Made by a program: the position numbers and the translations under genes. Shown here piece by piece: positions 36,296-46,192 of a DNA stretch of 48,274 nucleotides. Position 1 is the stretch's first letter. Each line of letters starts with the position of its first letter. The DNA lies in contig NZ_SNWX01000024.1 in NCBI RefSeq assembly GCF_004362045.1, positions 1-48,274 of the forward strand, written 5' to 3'. The DNA is from Halanaerobium saccharolyticum (lineage in GTDB: Bacteria; Bacillota; Halanaerobiia; Halanaerobiales; Halanaerobiaceae). Below the pieces are notes generated by a model. The model did not search any database, was not told the origin of the DNA, and was given only the letters and a program-made list of their open reading frames with translations.

Positions 36296-37285
36296 TTATA
36301 ATAGATTAATTTCACTTTCTGCTTCTAACAAATTAATTAAATCATCATCCAACTTCAAAATAGTAATTGAAAGACCTTCCATTTCCAGAGAGGTCATAAA
36401 TTCTCCTACATAAGTTTTATAAATCTCGATCTCCTTACTTTTTAACAGCTGATTAGCTTTTCTATTGGCTATATAGAGCTCCATTAGGGGAGTCCCACCC
36501 ATTCCATTAATCATCAGGGCAACTTTTTCCTCTGCTTCCACTTCTAAATCTGATAATATATCAGCCAATAATAATTCCACTATCTGATCTACGTTTTTTA
36601 ATTTAGTTTTTTCGGTACCTGGCTCACCGTGGATTCCAATCCCCATTTCCATTTCATCTTCCTCTAGGGAAAAAGTAGATTTTTCAGCTGCCGGCAGCTG
36701 ACAGGGATTAATAGCCATTCCTTTTGTTCTCACATTTTTTATAACCTTTTCTGCACTTCTTTTTACCTCTTTTAGGTCAGCACCCTGAGCCGCTTTAGCT
36801 CCAGCAATCTTATGTACAAATACTGTACCAGCAACACCCCGCCTGCCAGTTGTATAGAGACTATCTTCTACGGCAACATCATCATTGACAACTACCTGAT
36901 CAACTTCAATACCTTCTGCTTCTGCCATTTCGGCTGCCATTTCAAAATTCATAATGTCTCCAGTATAATTTTTAATAATTAATAAAACCCCATTACCACT
37001 ATCAACTGTCTTAATTGCTTCAAAAACCGCATCAGGAGTTGGTGAGGTAAAGACATCGCCTGCTACAGCAGCATCCAACATTCCCTGGCCTACATAACCT
37101 GCGTGTGCCGGCTCATGACCACTACCGCCTCCACTAACCAGGCCAACTTTTTCTACTGGTGCATCTTTGCGAACTACAATATTATAACTGTCCAATTTTT
37201 CCAGTCGTTGACTGCTGGCCATTACGATTCCTTCAATCATTTCCTGAACCACATTATCCGGATCATTAATTAATTTTTTACCCAT
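36296..37285 (-). CDS. dhaK: dihydroxyacetone kinase substrate-binding subunit DhaK
   Basis: DhaK covalently holds dihydroxyacetone through a histidine. The 329-residue protein shows LVSGGGSGHEPAHAGYVG, AAVAGDVFTSPTPD, KNYTGDIMNFEMA and the substrate histidine in GIGIHGEPG (about residue 219 from the chosen start). I moved the start to the ATG at 37285, preceded by GGGTGG; the ORF open upstream overlaps glpP too deeply. The start overlaps the glpP stop by eight bases, so dhaK is translated with glpP. Confidence 0.96.
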   Translation of the reverse strand: MGKKLINDPDNVVQEMIEGIVMASSQRLEKLDSYNIVVRKDAPVEKVGLVSGGGSGHEPAHAGYVGQGMLDAAVAGDVFTSPTPDAVFEAIKTVDSGNGVLLIIKNYTGDIMNFEMAAEMAEAEGIEVDQVVVNDDVAVEDSLYTTGRRGVAGTVFVHKIAGAKAAQGADLKEVKRSAEKVIKNVRTKGMAINPCQLPAAEKSTFSLEEDEMEMGIGIHGEPGTEKTKLKNVDQIVELLLADILSDLEVEAEEKVALMINGMGGTPLMELYIANRKANQLLKSKEIEIYKTYVGEFMTSLEMEGLSITILKLDDDLINLLEAESEINLL

Positions 37286-37874
37286 TATTACCACCCTTTT
37301 TGTTATAATTCCACAGCTGATGATCACTAGCTGATACAGCAAAAATTCCTTTTTCCTTTAAGCTCTCAACTTCAGTTTTATTTTGAATTAAACCACCAGC
37401 AATAACTGGATAGTCACATCTGCTCTGCTTCTGTCGTTCAATAAAATAAGGGGCTGCAATTCCCGGTAAAATTTCTACTGCATCAACAGTCTGATAATTC
37501 AGTGATTTTTCTGCACTAATTAAAGAAGCAGAATCCAGAAGAAAGACCCTCTGAATAGTCATTAAATTATATTTTGAGGCTTCTTTGATTAAATAACCTT
37601 TAGTTGAAATTATCCCATCACATAAATCATTTTCGGCAAGATACCTAATACCTTCTCTATCATGAGCGATCCCATTAACCAGGTCAATATTTACCATTAA
37701 AATTTTATCATTATCGTGTGCCAGCTGCATCGATTTTTCAAGATCAAAAATTGAACCAGTTAGTAAAAATATTAAAACTGAATCTTTAATTTTCATTGCT
37801 TTATTCAAATCTTTAATATTTCTAATAGCCGGAATAATTGGATACTTACTAAAATAACCAGCCAAATGTTTCAA
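37278..37874 (-). CDS. glpP: glycerol-3-phosphate-responsive antiterminator GlpP
   Basis: GlpP binds glycerol-3-phosphate and lets RNA polymerase read through terminators in glp leaders. The 198-residue protein matches the family in PIIPAIRNIKDLNKA, FLLTGSIFDLEK, VNIDLVNGIAHDREGIRYL, GIISTKGYLIKEA and the late DAVEILPGIAAPY and PVIAGGLI, which form a TIM-barrel-like phosphate site. The start is TTG, seven bases after GGGAGG. It heads the dha-pts operon. The obvious target is the glpF leader at 45889-45969. Confidence 0.95.
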   Translation of the reverse strand: MKHLAGYFSKYPIIPAIRNIKDLNKAMKIKDSVLIFLLTGSIFDLEKSMQLAHDNDKILMVNIDLVNGIAHDREGIRYLAENDLCDGIISTKGYLIKEASKYNLMTIQRVFLLDSASLISAEKSLNYQTVDAVEILPGIAAPYFIERQKQSRCDYPVIAGGLIQNKTEVESLKEKGIFAVSASDHQLWNYNKKGGNNG

Positions 37875-37894
37875 TTTTTTTCCTCCCTTAAGAA

Positions 37895-37920
37895 AGCTCC
37901 CAGCCTGGAGGCTGGGAGCT
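37895..37920 (-). terminator. mcp terminator overlapping the glpP 5' end
   Basis: An 11-bp perfect stem of AGCTCCCAGCC and GGCTGGGAGCT with a four-base loop, followed by TTTCTT on the minus strand. It lies between the chemoreceptor stop and the glpP ribosome site and overlaps the predicted glpP transcription start near 37915. Confidence 0.8.
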
Positions 37921-37921
37921 A

Positions 37922-37950
37922 ATAATAAAGATTTTAAGAATTTAAGTCAA
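37922..37950 (-). promoter_or_regulatory. glpP-dha-pts operon promoter
   Basis: TTGACT (37950-37945) and TATTAT (37927-37922) have an exact 17-base spacing. The -35 box lies inside the last codons of the chemoreceptor gene. Confidence 0.75.
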
Positions 37951-39985
37951 ATCGTTTGACTAATTGATTTAATTTAGTCGACATCTCAGCCAGTGAATCA
38001 GCCAGGGATGTAATCTCCTCGATAGAAGCATTCTGTTCCTGACTGGCGGCTGCCACCTCTTCAGTATTGGCGGATGTTTCTTCAGAAATACTGGCAATCT
38101 CACCAACTTCTTCTACAATTTCTTCAGTATAGCGGTCTACATCTGCTACAATTTTAATAGAATCAGCAATTCCTTCTGCAGCATTTCTGATTTTTTCTTC
38201 TATGTCAGCAAAAGATTCTTCTGCGCTGCTGACAACTTCTTCCCCATTCTTAATTTCATCAATTCCATCATCCATCCGTGAGCTTGCAGTTTTAGTTTCC
38301 TGCTTAACATCTTCTACTAATTTTCTGATCTCTCCCGCTGAATTTACCGATTCTTCAGCCAGTTCTCTAATTTCATCTGCAACTACAGAAAAACCTCGTC
38401 CGGCTTCTCCAGCTCTTGCTGCTTCGATTGCTGCATTTAAAGCGAGTAAATTAGTCTGTTCAGCAATATTATTAATGATATTTAAAATCTCATCAATCTC
38501 ATTAGAAATTGATTCTAAATTAGAAATTCCAGAGGCAACTTCCTGAATAGCATTTCTGATTTTAGCCATCTGGCTGCTAACTTTATCCATCTCTACTTTT
38601 CCACCTACTGCAGCTGTTTCCATTTCTTCTGCTAAATTTTCCACTTCCTGGTTCGATTGTTTCAGCTTTTCTATATCCCCGGCCAGAGTTTTAATCTGCT
38701 GATTAATATTATCCACACTGGCTGCCTGATCATCAGCACCAGAAGCTACATCATTGATTGACTGAGCTACCTGAGTCGAAACATCTCCAACTTCAGTTGA
38801 AACCTCTTTTAAATAGGTTGATGATTCTTCTACCTCATCAGAAGCCTGATTAATATTTAAAATCACTTCTTTAAATTCTTTAACCATATTATTAAATGAA
38901 CGACTTAACTTTCCTATTTCATCATTCTTATCAGCACTATCAGTTAATAATATTTTATCACTTAAGTTACCAGAGGCCAGCTGATCAAAGGCATTGATCA
39001 GAGATTTAAGTGGTTTTAACTGCCAGCTTAATAATAAATAACTAGAAACAAATAAAATAACAACTCCCAGTAATGCAATTACTAATATGATATTTCTCAG
39101 GTTATTTACCGGACCATTAATTACTGCAAGTGGAACATCAATAGCCATGTATATACCATATTCTTCACTTATCTGATCAAAATACTGAGTTCTACCATTA
39201 GCAACTCTTACTGCTGATTCTTGTTGACTATTAATCTGTTTTGTTAACCATTGATCTTCAATTTTTGTGCCCATCAATGATTTATCCAGATTACTTAAAA
39301 TATATCCACTACTATTTATCAAACTAAAAGCCGAAACATTTTCCAGTGACTCTAAGGTATCACTGTAAAATACATTAAGATTTGTAGCCATTACATAATA
39401 ACCAATTACCTCTTTTTTCCCTTCAGCTGTTTCATTAGTAATCTCTGACTGAAATAAGACATGAGGTTTACCATTTATAATATGTACTTCTTCACTGGAA
39501 ACATTCTTATACTGGTCTTCGGGTAATTTTTTACCGGCATAATCATAAATATTTTCTTCCCCTTTAATTCTCGAATCTACCAGAACCAGACCATCAGTGG
39601 TTGTCACATAAGAAAACTGAGTTTCTTCAAACATTCGATTATTATCTTTCAGCAATGCTGCCCTATTAATAAAGGTGCTCATCCAGCCTCCATTAGCCAG
39701 ATCAATAATCTCACCATTTTCAATATAATAGTTGCTCATATTAGCTAAATTAAAGACATCTTCAAAACTGGCAAAATAATTTGTTCTCTCTTCAAGACGA
39801 TTTAACTGTCCCAAAATTTCCTGCCTATGATTTTCCCGAATCAGATTAATTCTCTGATCAATTTGATCAGACATTATGTCTCGAGTATAGCTATAAGTAA
39901 AAAATGAAACCGCGGCCATAACAGCAATTACAATAATTGTTAAAATCAAACTTATTTTCCATTTTAAATCCATGTTTTTTAGCAA
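37934..39985 (-). CDS. methyl-accepting chemotaxis protein
   Basis: A transmembrane chemoreceptor of about 683 residues. A membrane segment near the N terminus (about 12-32) is followed by a long extracytoplasmic sensor (about 35-290, likely a double Cache fold), a second membrane segment (about 297-320), a HAMP domain (about 320-375) and a cytoplasmic signalling domain with the hairpin tip [22 protein letters not shown]. The start is uncertain: ATG at 39994 touches the ribosome site, TTG at 39985 has about nine-base spacing, and ATG at 39973 is further. It lies between the glp oxidoreductases and glpP, so a glycerol-related ligand is a fair guess, but unproven. Confidence 0.93.
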   Translation of the reverse strand: MLKNMDLKWKISLILTIIVIAVMAAVSFFTYSYTRDIMSDQIDQRINLIRENHRQEILGQLNRLEERTNYFASFEDVFNLANMSNYYIENGEIIDLANGGWMSTFINRAALLKDNNRMFEETQFSYVTTTDGLVLVDSRIKGEENIYDYAGKKLPEDQYKNVSSEEVHIINGKPHVLFQSEITNETAEGKKEVIGYYVMATNLNVFYSDTLESLENVSAFSLINSSGYILSNLDKSLMGTKIEDQWLTKQINSQQESAVRVANGRTQYFDQISEEYGIYMAIDVPLAVINGPVNNLRNIILVIALLGVVILFVSSYLLLSWQLKPLKSLINAFDQLASGNLSDKILLTDSADKNDEIGKLSRSFNNMVKEFKEVILNINQASDEVEESSTYLKEVSTEVGDVSTQVAQSINDVASGADDQAASVDNINQQIKTLAGDIEKLKQSNQEVENLAEEMETAAVGGKVEMDKVSSQMAKIRNAIQEVASGISNLESISNEIDEILNIINNIAEQTNLLALNAAIEAARAGEAGRGFSVVADEIRELAEESVNSAGEIRKLVEDVKQETKTASSRMDDGIDEIKNGEEVVSSAEESFADIEEKIRNAAEGIADSIKIVADVDRYTEEIVEEVGEIASISEETSANTEEVAAASQEQNASIEEITSLADSLAEMSTKLNQLVKRFDLNS

Positions 39986-40100
39986 TAGCAACATCCCCTA
40001 TTATTTATAATTTATTATATATGTTTAACCCTTACTATATACTTTGATTTAAATCTGCAAAATCCTGCTTGTTTTTTAAATTTATTCCGAAAATAGGGGA

Positions 40101-40132
40101 AATACCAGAAAATTATTAAATCTCCTGGTATT
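40101..40132 (-). terminator. possible terminator of the glpF-glpK-oxidoreductase operon
   Basis: An 8-bp stem (AATACCAG and CTGGTATT) with a loop of about 16 bases lies 20 bases past the last oxidoreductase gene. The following T-run is short, so confidence is moderate. Confidence 0.5.
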
Positions 40133-40152
40133 ATCAATTTTAATATAATCTT

Positions 40153-40524
40153 CTATATTTCTTCTGGCATATCTCTGGTAGCCACAATATCTGCACCAGT
40201 ATTCATTATATTTTCTATTAAAACCTCACCCATTTTAACAGGTGCTTCAATTTCTTTCTTCCCTATAATCTGCATGGCTTCAAACATATTTTCTAATGGT
40301 ATCTGTTTTGTTGTCTTCACCGGACAGAGTGGTAAAGCACCATTTTTTACTCTAATTGTAGTTGGTAAGATTCTTGTCGGAGCTACAATCTCCTCTTTAG
40401 CATAATCCTGACCCTGAGGACAGGCATTTCCTTTAATATCTATAATCTCATCACCTTCGTACTCAACTGTTACTTCACAGCCTTTTGGACAGGCTACACA
40501 GGTAAGGGTTTTAGTTTCTATCAT
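40153..40524 (-). CDS. DUF1667 cysteine-rich protein, third component of the glp oxidoreductase set
   Basis: A 123-residue protein with cysteines in TCVACPKGCEV and NACPQGQDYA and a later LCPVKT, a pattern that suggests a small Fe-S cluster. The family is known mainly from operons with GlpA-like and pyridine-nucleotide oxidoreductase genes beside glycerol kinase. It may be an electron-transfer subunit. It starts one base after the preceding oxidoreductase stop, strongly supporting a shared complex. Biochemical role is not established from the sequence. Confidence 0.85.
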   Translation of the reverse strand: MIETKTLTCVACPKGCEVTVEYEGDEIIDIKGNACPQGQDYAKEEIVAPTRILPTTIRVKNGALPLCPVKTTKQIPLENMFEAMQIIGKKEIEAPVKMGEVLIENIMNTGADIVATRDMPEEI

Positions 40525-40525
40525 T

Positions 40526-41806
40526 TTATTCTCCCTCCTTTTCGATTATCTCAACTTTAATTTCATTTAAATTATCCAGGTCATCCAGGGTCTTCTGAGC
40601 CAGAGGTACACTGATCATTTCTCCTGGTTTGGCAAAAGGTTCCGAAAATGAGTATAATTTTTCTCCATCAGCATATAAGTTGATATCCACAGCGGTTAAC
40701 GGAGTTGATACTCTCATATAAAGAGGAATTTTTTTGCGGTCTCCAGCTTCAAGTTCGATTTTCTGAGGAATAACATAACTCACATTTTCTCCAGCTTTGA
40801 CATCTACACACTTATTAGTCTTAGCAAAGCTATTTTTAATATATTTTGCAGCATGAGCTCCCGCAATCTGAGATTCTTCTGTTACCCAGTCTACTAAATC
40901 ATGAACATGGAGCACATTACCACAGGCAAAAATTCCCTCTATATTGGTTTCCCGACCTTCATTTACTATTGGTCCGCCAGTGCGGTCATCTAAGACTACA
41001 TCAGCTTTTTTGGAAAGCTCATTTTCCGGAATTAAACCTACCGATAATAATAAAGTATCGGCTTTAATAGTTTTAGCTGTTGCTGGTATAGGTTTTAGAT
41101 TTTCATCAACTTCAGAAATCTCAACCGCTTCTAATCTTCCTTCACCTTTAATTGCGGTTACTGTATGATTTAACATTAATGGAATATCATAATCCTCCAG
41201 ACACTGCACAACATTTCTGGTTAAACCTCCTGTATAAGGTAAAAGCTCGCAAACTGCTTTTACATCAGCACCTTCTAATTTCATTCTCCGGGCCATAATT
41301 AAACCTATATCTCCAGAACCCAAAATTACTACCTCATCTCCCGGCACAAATCCTTCAATATTTGTATAGCGCTGAGCGGTTCCCGCAGTTATAACACCAG
41401 CAGGTCTTGTACCTGGAATTCCAATCGCACCTGAAGTCCTTTCGCGACAACCCATTGCTAAAACCACTGCTCCAGCCTCTATCTCAAGAAAACCTTCTTT
41501 TTTATTCATTGCATAAACTTTTCTATCTTTTGTTACATCCAGAACCATAGTATCAAGCTTTATTTCAATATTTCTTTCTTTTACATCATTGATAAATCTC
41601 TGAGCATATTCCGGACCAGTAAGTTCTTCCTTAAAATAATGAAGACCAAATCCATTATGAATGCACTGGGGCAAAATTCCACCAAGTTCAAAATCTCTTT
41701 CTAATATCATTACATCTTCAATACCTTCATCATAAGCTTTTTTTGCAGCAGCCAGCCCAGCTGGTCCTCCACCAATTACAACTAAATCTTTTTTTAGATT
41801 AAGCAT
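40526..41806 (-). CDS. FAD/NAD(P)-dependent oxidoreductase of the glp operon
   Basis: A 426-residue pyridine-nucleotide-disulfide-type flavoprotein. It has an FAD loop VVIGGGPAGLAAAKKAYDEG at the N terminus, an NAD(P) loop VVILGSGDIGLIMARRM in the middle and a closing FAD segment GIFACGNVLHVHDLVD. No redox-active CxxC of the disulfide reductase type is seen. A C-terminal beta domain follows from about 330. It overlaps the GlpA-like gene by eight bases. It probably passes electrons from glycerol-3-phosphate oxidation to NAD or another carrier, together with the DUF1667 protein. Confidence 0.88.
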   Translation of the reverse strand: MLNLKKDLVVIGGGPAGLAAAKKAYDEGIEDVMILERDFELGGILPQCIHNGFGLHYFKEELTGPEYAQRFINDVKERNIEIKLDTMVLDVTKDRKVYAMNKKEGFLEIEAGAVVLAMGCRERTSGAIGIPGTRPAGVITAGTAQRYTNIEGFVPGDEVVILGSGDIGLIMARRMKLEGADVKAVCELLPYTGGLTRNVVQCLEDYDIPLMLNHTVTAIKGEGRLEAVEISEVDENLKPIPATAKTIKADTLLLSVGLIPENELSKKADVVLDDRTGGPIVNEGRETNIEGIFACGNVLHVHDLVDWVTEESQIAGAHAAKYIKNSFAKTNKCVDVKAGENVSYVIPQKIELEAGDRKKIPLYMRVSTPLTAVDINLYADGEKLYSFSEPFAKPGEMISVPLAQKTLDDLDNLNEIKVEIIEKEGE

Positions 41807-43274
41807 TACCCATCACCCTGCTTCCCAGTAATTGCTTGATTTTATATTCTAAAATCTGAGAATTTCCTTCTTCCTGTTTAACTTCAGTCGGATCTATACC
41901 AAGTTCCTGAGCCAGAATATCGACTACTCTTGGACCACAGAATCCAGCCTGACATCTTCCAGCACCAGCTCTGGTTCTTCTTTTAACTGCGTTAACAGTT
42001 CTGGCACCTACCGGACTGTTAATTGCATCCAAAATTTCTTTGTAGGATACGGTTTCACAGCGGCAAATAATTTGTCCATATTCTTTATTCTGATCAACCA
42101 TTTTAGCTCTTTCTTTATTTGTCATCTCATAAAATCTAACTGGCTCTTCTCTAGTTTCTATATAATTTTTCTTTTCTGATAAAGTTAAGCCTTCATCTCT
42201 AAGAATATCAGCTGTATACCCTGCAATTGCTGTAGAAGAAGCAAGTCCTGGTGACTGAATACCAGCAACATTAACAAATCCCTTAACATTTTCTGCAGCT
42301 TCAATCACAAAATCTTCAGTGTCATCTGCAGCTCTTAAGCCTGCAAAAACTCTAATTGTATCCCGGAGATCAAGGTCTGGATAAAGTTTTTTTGCTCCTT
42401 CATAAACCTCTTTTAATCCTTCTTTAGTTGTCGCAAGATCTGTTTTACTCTCAACATTTTCAGAGGTAGGCCCGATTAAAAGATTATTTTCAACTGTAGG
42501 AGTTACTACAATACCCTTACTTATCGGTGTTGGTATAGGAAAGACCACATGATTAACTGCAAAATCTTTGGCATGGTCATAAATATAATATTCACCCTTG
42601 CGAGGAGTAATATTTATCTTTTCAATTCCTACCATCTTTGCAATTTCATCTGCATATAGTCCAGCTGAATTGACCACATAATCTGCAGCAAAATCACCCT
42701 GATTAGTTTTAACACCAACAACTTTTCCTTCCTCAGTCAAGACATCTTCAACAGCTGTTTGCAATTTAACTTCTACCCCATTTGCCACAGCATTCTGAGC
42801 CATTGCCAGAGCAGCTTCCCAGGGTGTAATAACCCCTGCGGTTGGAGCCCAGAGAGCTTTTACAGCATCTCGAGAAATGTTTGGTTCATGTTCAAATAAC
42901 CAGTCTCGATCTACAATTTCCATATTTTTAACTTTATTTTTAAGTCCTTTTTGATATAATTCATCAATTACGCTTAAATCATCACCCTCAAGCCCCACAA
43001 CCAATGATCCAATTTCTTTATAGGGAATATTTAATTTTTTAGAAACTTCTCTAATTTCCTCATTTCCCTTTACATTTAATCGTCCTTTAAGTTTATCTGG
43101 ATCAGCATTATAACCTGCATGCATAATTGCTGTATTAGCTTTTGTTGTTCCTGTAGCTACATCTGCTTCTTTTTCTAAAAGTAAAATGTCTAAGTTATAT
43201 CTGGCTAATTTCCAGGCTACTGCACAGCCAGAAATTCCAGCCCCAATTATAATTACATCATATTTTTTACTCAA
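41799..43274 (-). CDS. glpA: GlpA-like FAD-dependent glycerol-3-phosphate dehydrogenase with BFD-like Fe-S domain
   Basis: A 491-residue flavoprotein of the DAO family, predicted to oxidise glycerol-3-phosphate to dihydroxyacetone phosphate. The FAD loop is VIIIGAGISGCAVAWKLARY. The DAO core has NTAIMHAGYN and YYIYDHAKDF-type segments. A C-terminal BFD-like [2Fe-2S] domain (about 395-470) has CRCE and GRCQAGFCGP, giving four cysteines. A TTG start follows GGGGGT. Substrate assignment rests on neighbours glpK, glpF and glpP; related DAO enzymes could use other substrates. Confidence 0.88.
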   Translation of the reverse strand: MSKKYDVIIIGAGISGCAVAWKLARYNLDILLLEKEADVATGTTKANTAIMHAGYNADPDKLKGRLNVKGNEEIREVSKKLNIPYKEIGSLVVGLEGDDLSVIDELYQKGLKNKVKNMEIVDRDWLFEHEPNISRDAVKALWAPTAGVITPWEAALAMAQNAVANGVEVKLQTAVEDVLTEEGKVVGVKTNQGDFAADYVVNSAGLYADEIAKMVGIEKINITPRKGEYYIYDHAKDFAVNHVVFPIPTPISKGIVVTPTVENNLLIGPTSENVESKTDLATTKEGLKEVYEGAKKLYPDLDLRDTIRVFAGLRAADDTEDFVIEAAENVKGFVNVAGIQSPGLASSTAIAGYTADILRDEGLTLSEKKNYIETREEPVRFYEMTNKERAKMVDQNKEYGQIICRCETVSYKEILDAINSPVGARTVNAVKRRTRAGAGRCQAGFCGPRVVDILAQELGIDPTEVKQEEGNSQILEYKIKQLLGSRVMGNA

Positions 43275-43288
43275 TGAATTTACCCCCT

Positions 43289-43345
43289 AAAAAATTATAA
43301 AATTTTTATAATTTTATCAGCCGGATTTGAAAATCCGGCTGATAA
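43289..43345 (-). terminator. intercistronic hairpins between glpK and the GlpA-like gene
   Basis: A perfect 15-bp stem (43314-43328 with 43331-43345; core ATCAGCCGGATTT) is followed on the minus strand by a second AT-only hairpin (about 43291-43315) and six T. The glpA ribosome site comes directly after. This may be a partial terminator or an mRNA stability element that sets glpFK apart from the dehydrogenase genes. Confidence 0.75.
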
Positions 43346-43369
43346 ATAATCCTTTCTTAAAAACTAAAT

Positions 43370-44881
<1,512 letters not shown>

Positions 44882-44925
44882 TTATTAATTTTTTTATGTT
44901 AAAATAAATTTTAAATAGCTTAATA

Positions 44926-45783
44926 CTAGTTTCTTGCTATCGCTTCAGTATTCCTTTTTTCTTCTGCAATTGTTGCCTTCTGTTTTTCATCCAGGATATC
45001 TCCTGTCATCATATCTTCTTTAGCTACTCCTTCTTTTAAGACATCCGGTAAATAGGCTCTAATGAACTTCTTGTAAACAAATGCTCCAAGTACTCCTCCA
45101 AGCAGTGGCCCCACAATTGGAACCCAGAAATAATAATTATGAGCAGTAAATGGTGCTGCTCCCCAACCAGCTAAAGCTGTAAATAATTTTGGCCCAAAAT
45201 CACGAGCAGGATTAATAGCAAAACCAGTCAATTTACCACCAATCCCCCCAATTCCAGCAACCAATAAACCAACCGAAAGTGCTGGCCCTAATCCTTTAGG
45301 AGCACTTGAGTTAAGAGGCTCTGACATTGCAGCAATTCCCATCACCAGAACTGCTGTTAAGATTAGCTCAATCATCATTGCTTTTGGATTTGAAATATTA
45401 TCCATAGCAATTGTATGAAAAACTGTCATATTAGCAGCCGTTTTTTCGACAAATTGTTCTGCATAAATAAAATATGCACCAGCTGCTCCAATAAAAGCCC
45501 CAATTATCTGAGAAATAACGAACGGTCCAACTTTTTTCCAGGGAAAATCTCCTACTGAGGCCAGACCAACAGTAACAGCAGGATTAATATGAGCTCCACT
45601 AACTCCACCAGTAATATAAACAGCCATAGTTACACCAAGTCCCCAGAGTAAAGACAATTCCCACCAGCTAATATCTGCTCCTATCTGAACTAAATTTGCA
45701 ACCACACCAGCACCAAAGAATAATAAAATAGCTGTTCCAATTACTTCAGACAAACATTCTCCAAAAAGATTTTCATTTTCCAT
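44926..45783 (-). CDS. glpF: glycerol facilitator (aquaglyceroporin)
   Basis: A 285-residue MIP-family channel with six membrane segments and two NPA boxes at 67-69 and 191-193. The Asp after the second box (NPARDFGPK, D195) marks the glycerol-conducting rather than water-only subgroup. A GGAGGT site precedes the ATG. It is the first gene of the glp operon; its leader holds the GlpP-type switch. The C-terminal tail of about 35 charged residues is cytoplasmic and longer than usual. Confidence 0.95.
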   Translation of the reverse strand: MENENLFGECLSEVIGTAILLFFGAGVVANLVQIGADISWWELSLLWGLGVTMAVYITGGVSGAHINPAVTVGLASVGDFPWKKVGPFVISQIIGAFIGAAGAYFIYAEQFVEKTAANMTVFHTIAMDNISNPKAMMIELILTAVLVMGIAAMSEPLNSSAPKGLGPALSVGLLVAGIGGIGGKLTGFAINPARDFGPKLFTALAGWGAAPFTAHNYYFWVPIVGPLLGGVLGAFVYKKFIRAYLPDVLKEGVAKEDMMTGDILDEKQKATIAEEKRNTEAIARN

Positions 45784-45888
45784 TTTGAATTTACCTCCAT
45801 TTAAGTTATTTAACTACTATCCATAACAACCCAACTCCTTTTTATATAAAAATCTGCAGATTTAAAAAGACTTTTTAAAATACAAAAA

Positions 45889-45948
45889 AACCTTATTGAA
45901 ATTTAGATAAAATTGGGTATAGTACCCCCTCTAAATCTCAATAAGGTT
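45889..45948 (-). terminator. GlpP-type leader terminator before glpF
   Basis: The arms 45930-45948 and 45889-45907 form a 19-base stem with one or two mismatches, containing AACCTTATTGAG against CTCAATAAGGTT-like sequence. An inner GGGTA-TAG-TACCC hairpin sits at the top and a run of seven T follows. It lies about 105 bases before the glpF ATG. Read-through would need an antiterminator such as GlpP. Confidence 0.88.
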
Positions 45949-45969
45949 TTCTCTTCGGCTCAACCTTAT
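45941..45969 (-). promoter_or_regulatory. alternative (antiterminator) hairpin in the glpF leader
   Basis: An upstream copy of ATAAGGTT (45969-45962) can pair with AACCTTAT (45948-45941), which is the first arm of the terminator, across a 13-base loop. The two pairings exclude each other. Confidence 0.6.
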
Positions 45970-45992
45970 ACTTTTTATTTGACTGTAGCTAA

Positions 45993-46021
45993 AGTATAGC
46001 ATTAAAATTTGTAATTGTCAA
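45993..46021 (-). promoter_or_regulatory. promoter of the glpF-glpK operon
   Basis: A consensus sigma-A promoter: TTGACA (46021-46016), 17-base spacer, TATACT (45998-45993). The transcript would start near 45986, giving a leader of about 200 bases. The rest of the 45784-46192 gap holds the leader switch and the galM terminator. Confidence 0.9.
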
Positions 46022-46064
46022 ACAGTTTACAAAAATTAAATAAAATTTTTGCTTTTCAAAAAAA

Positions 46065-46108
46065 GGGCTCCATTTTTCAGAAGTTATAAATTAATAAAAA
46101 CAGAGCCC
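46065..46108 (-). terminator. intrinsic terminator of the aldose 1-epimerase gene
   Basis: GGGCTC and GAGCCC pair, with a further TTTTT and AAAAA pairing inside, and seven T follow on the minus strand (46064-46058). Confidence 0.8.
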
Positions 46109-46192
46109 CATTTTAATGATATTTTAATTACCAAAATAATAAGCAGATACTTAAGCTGATCTATATGATCTAATATCTACTTCCCATTTAAA

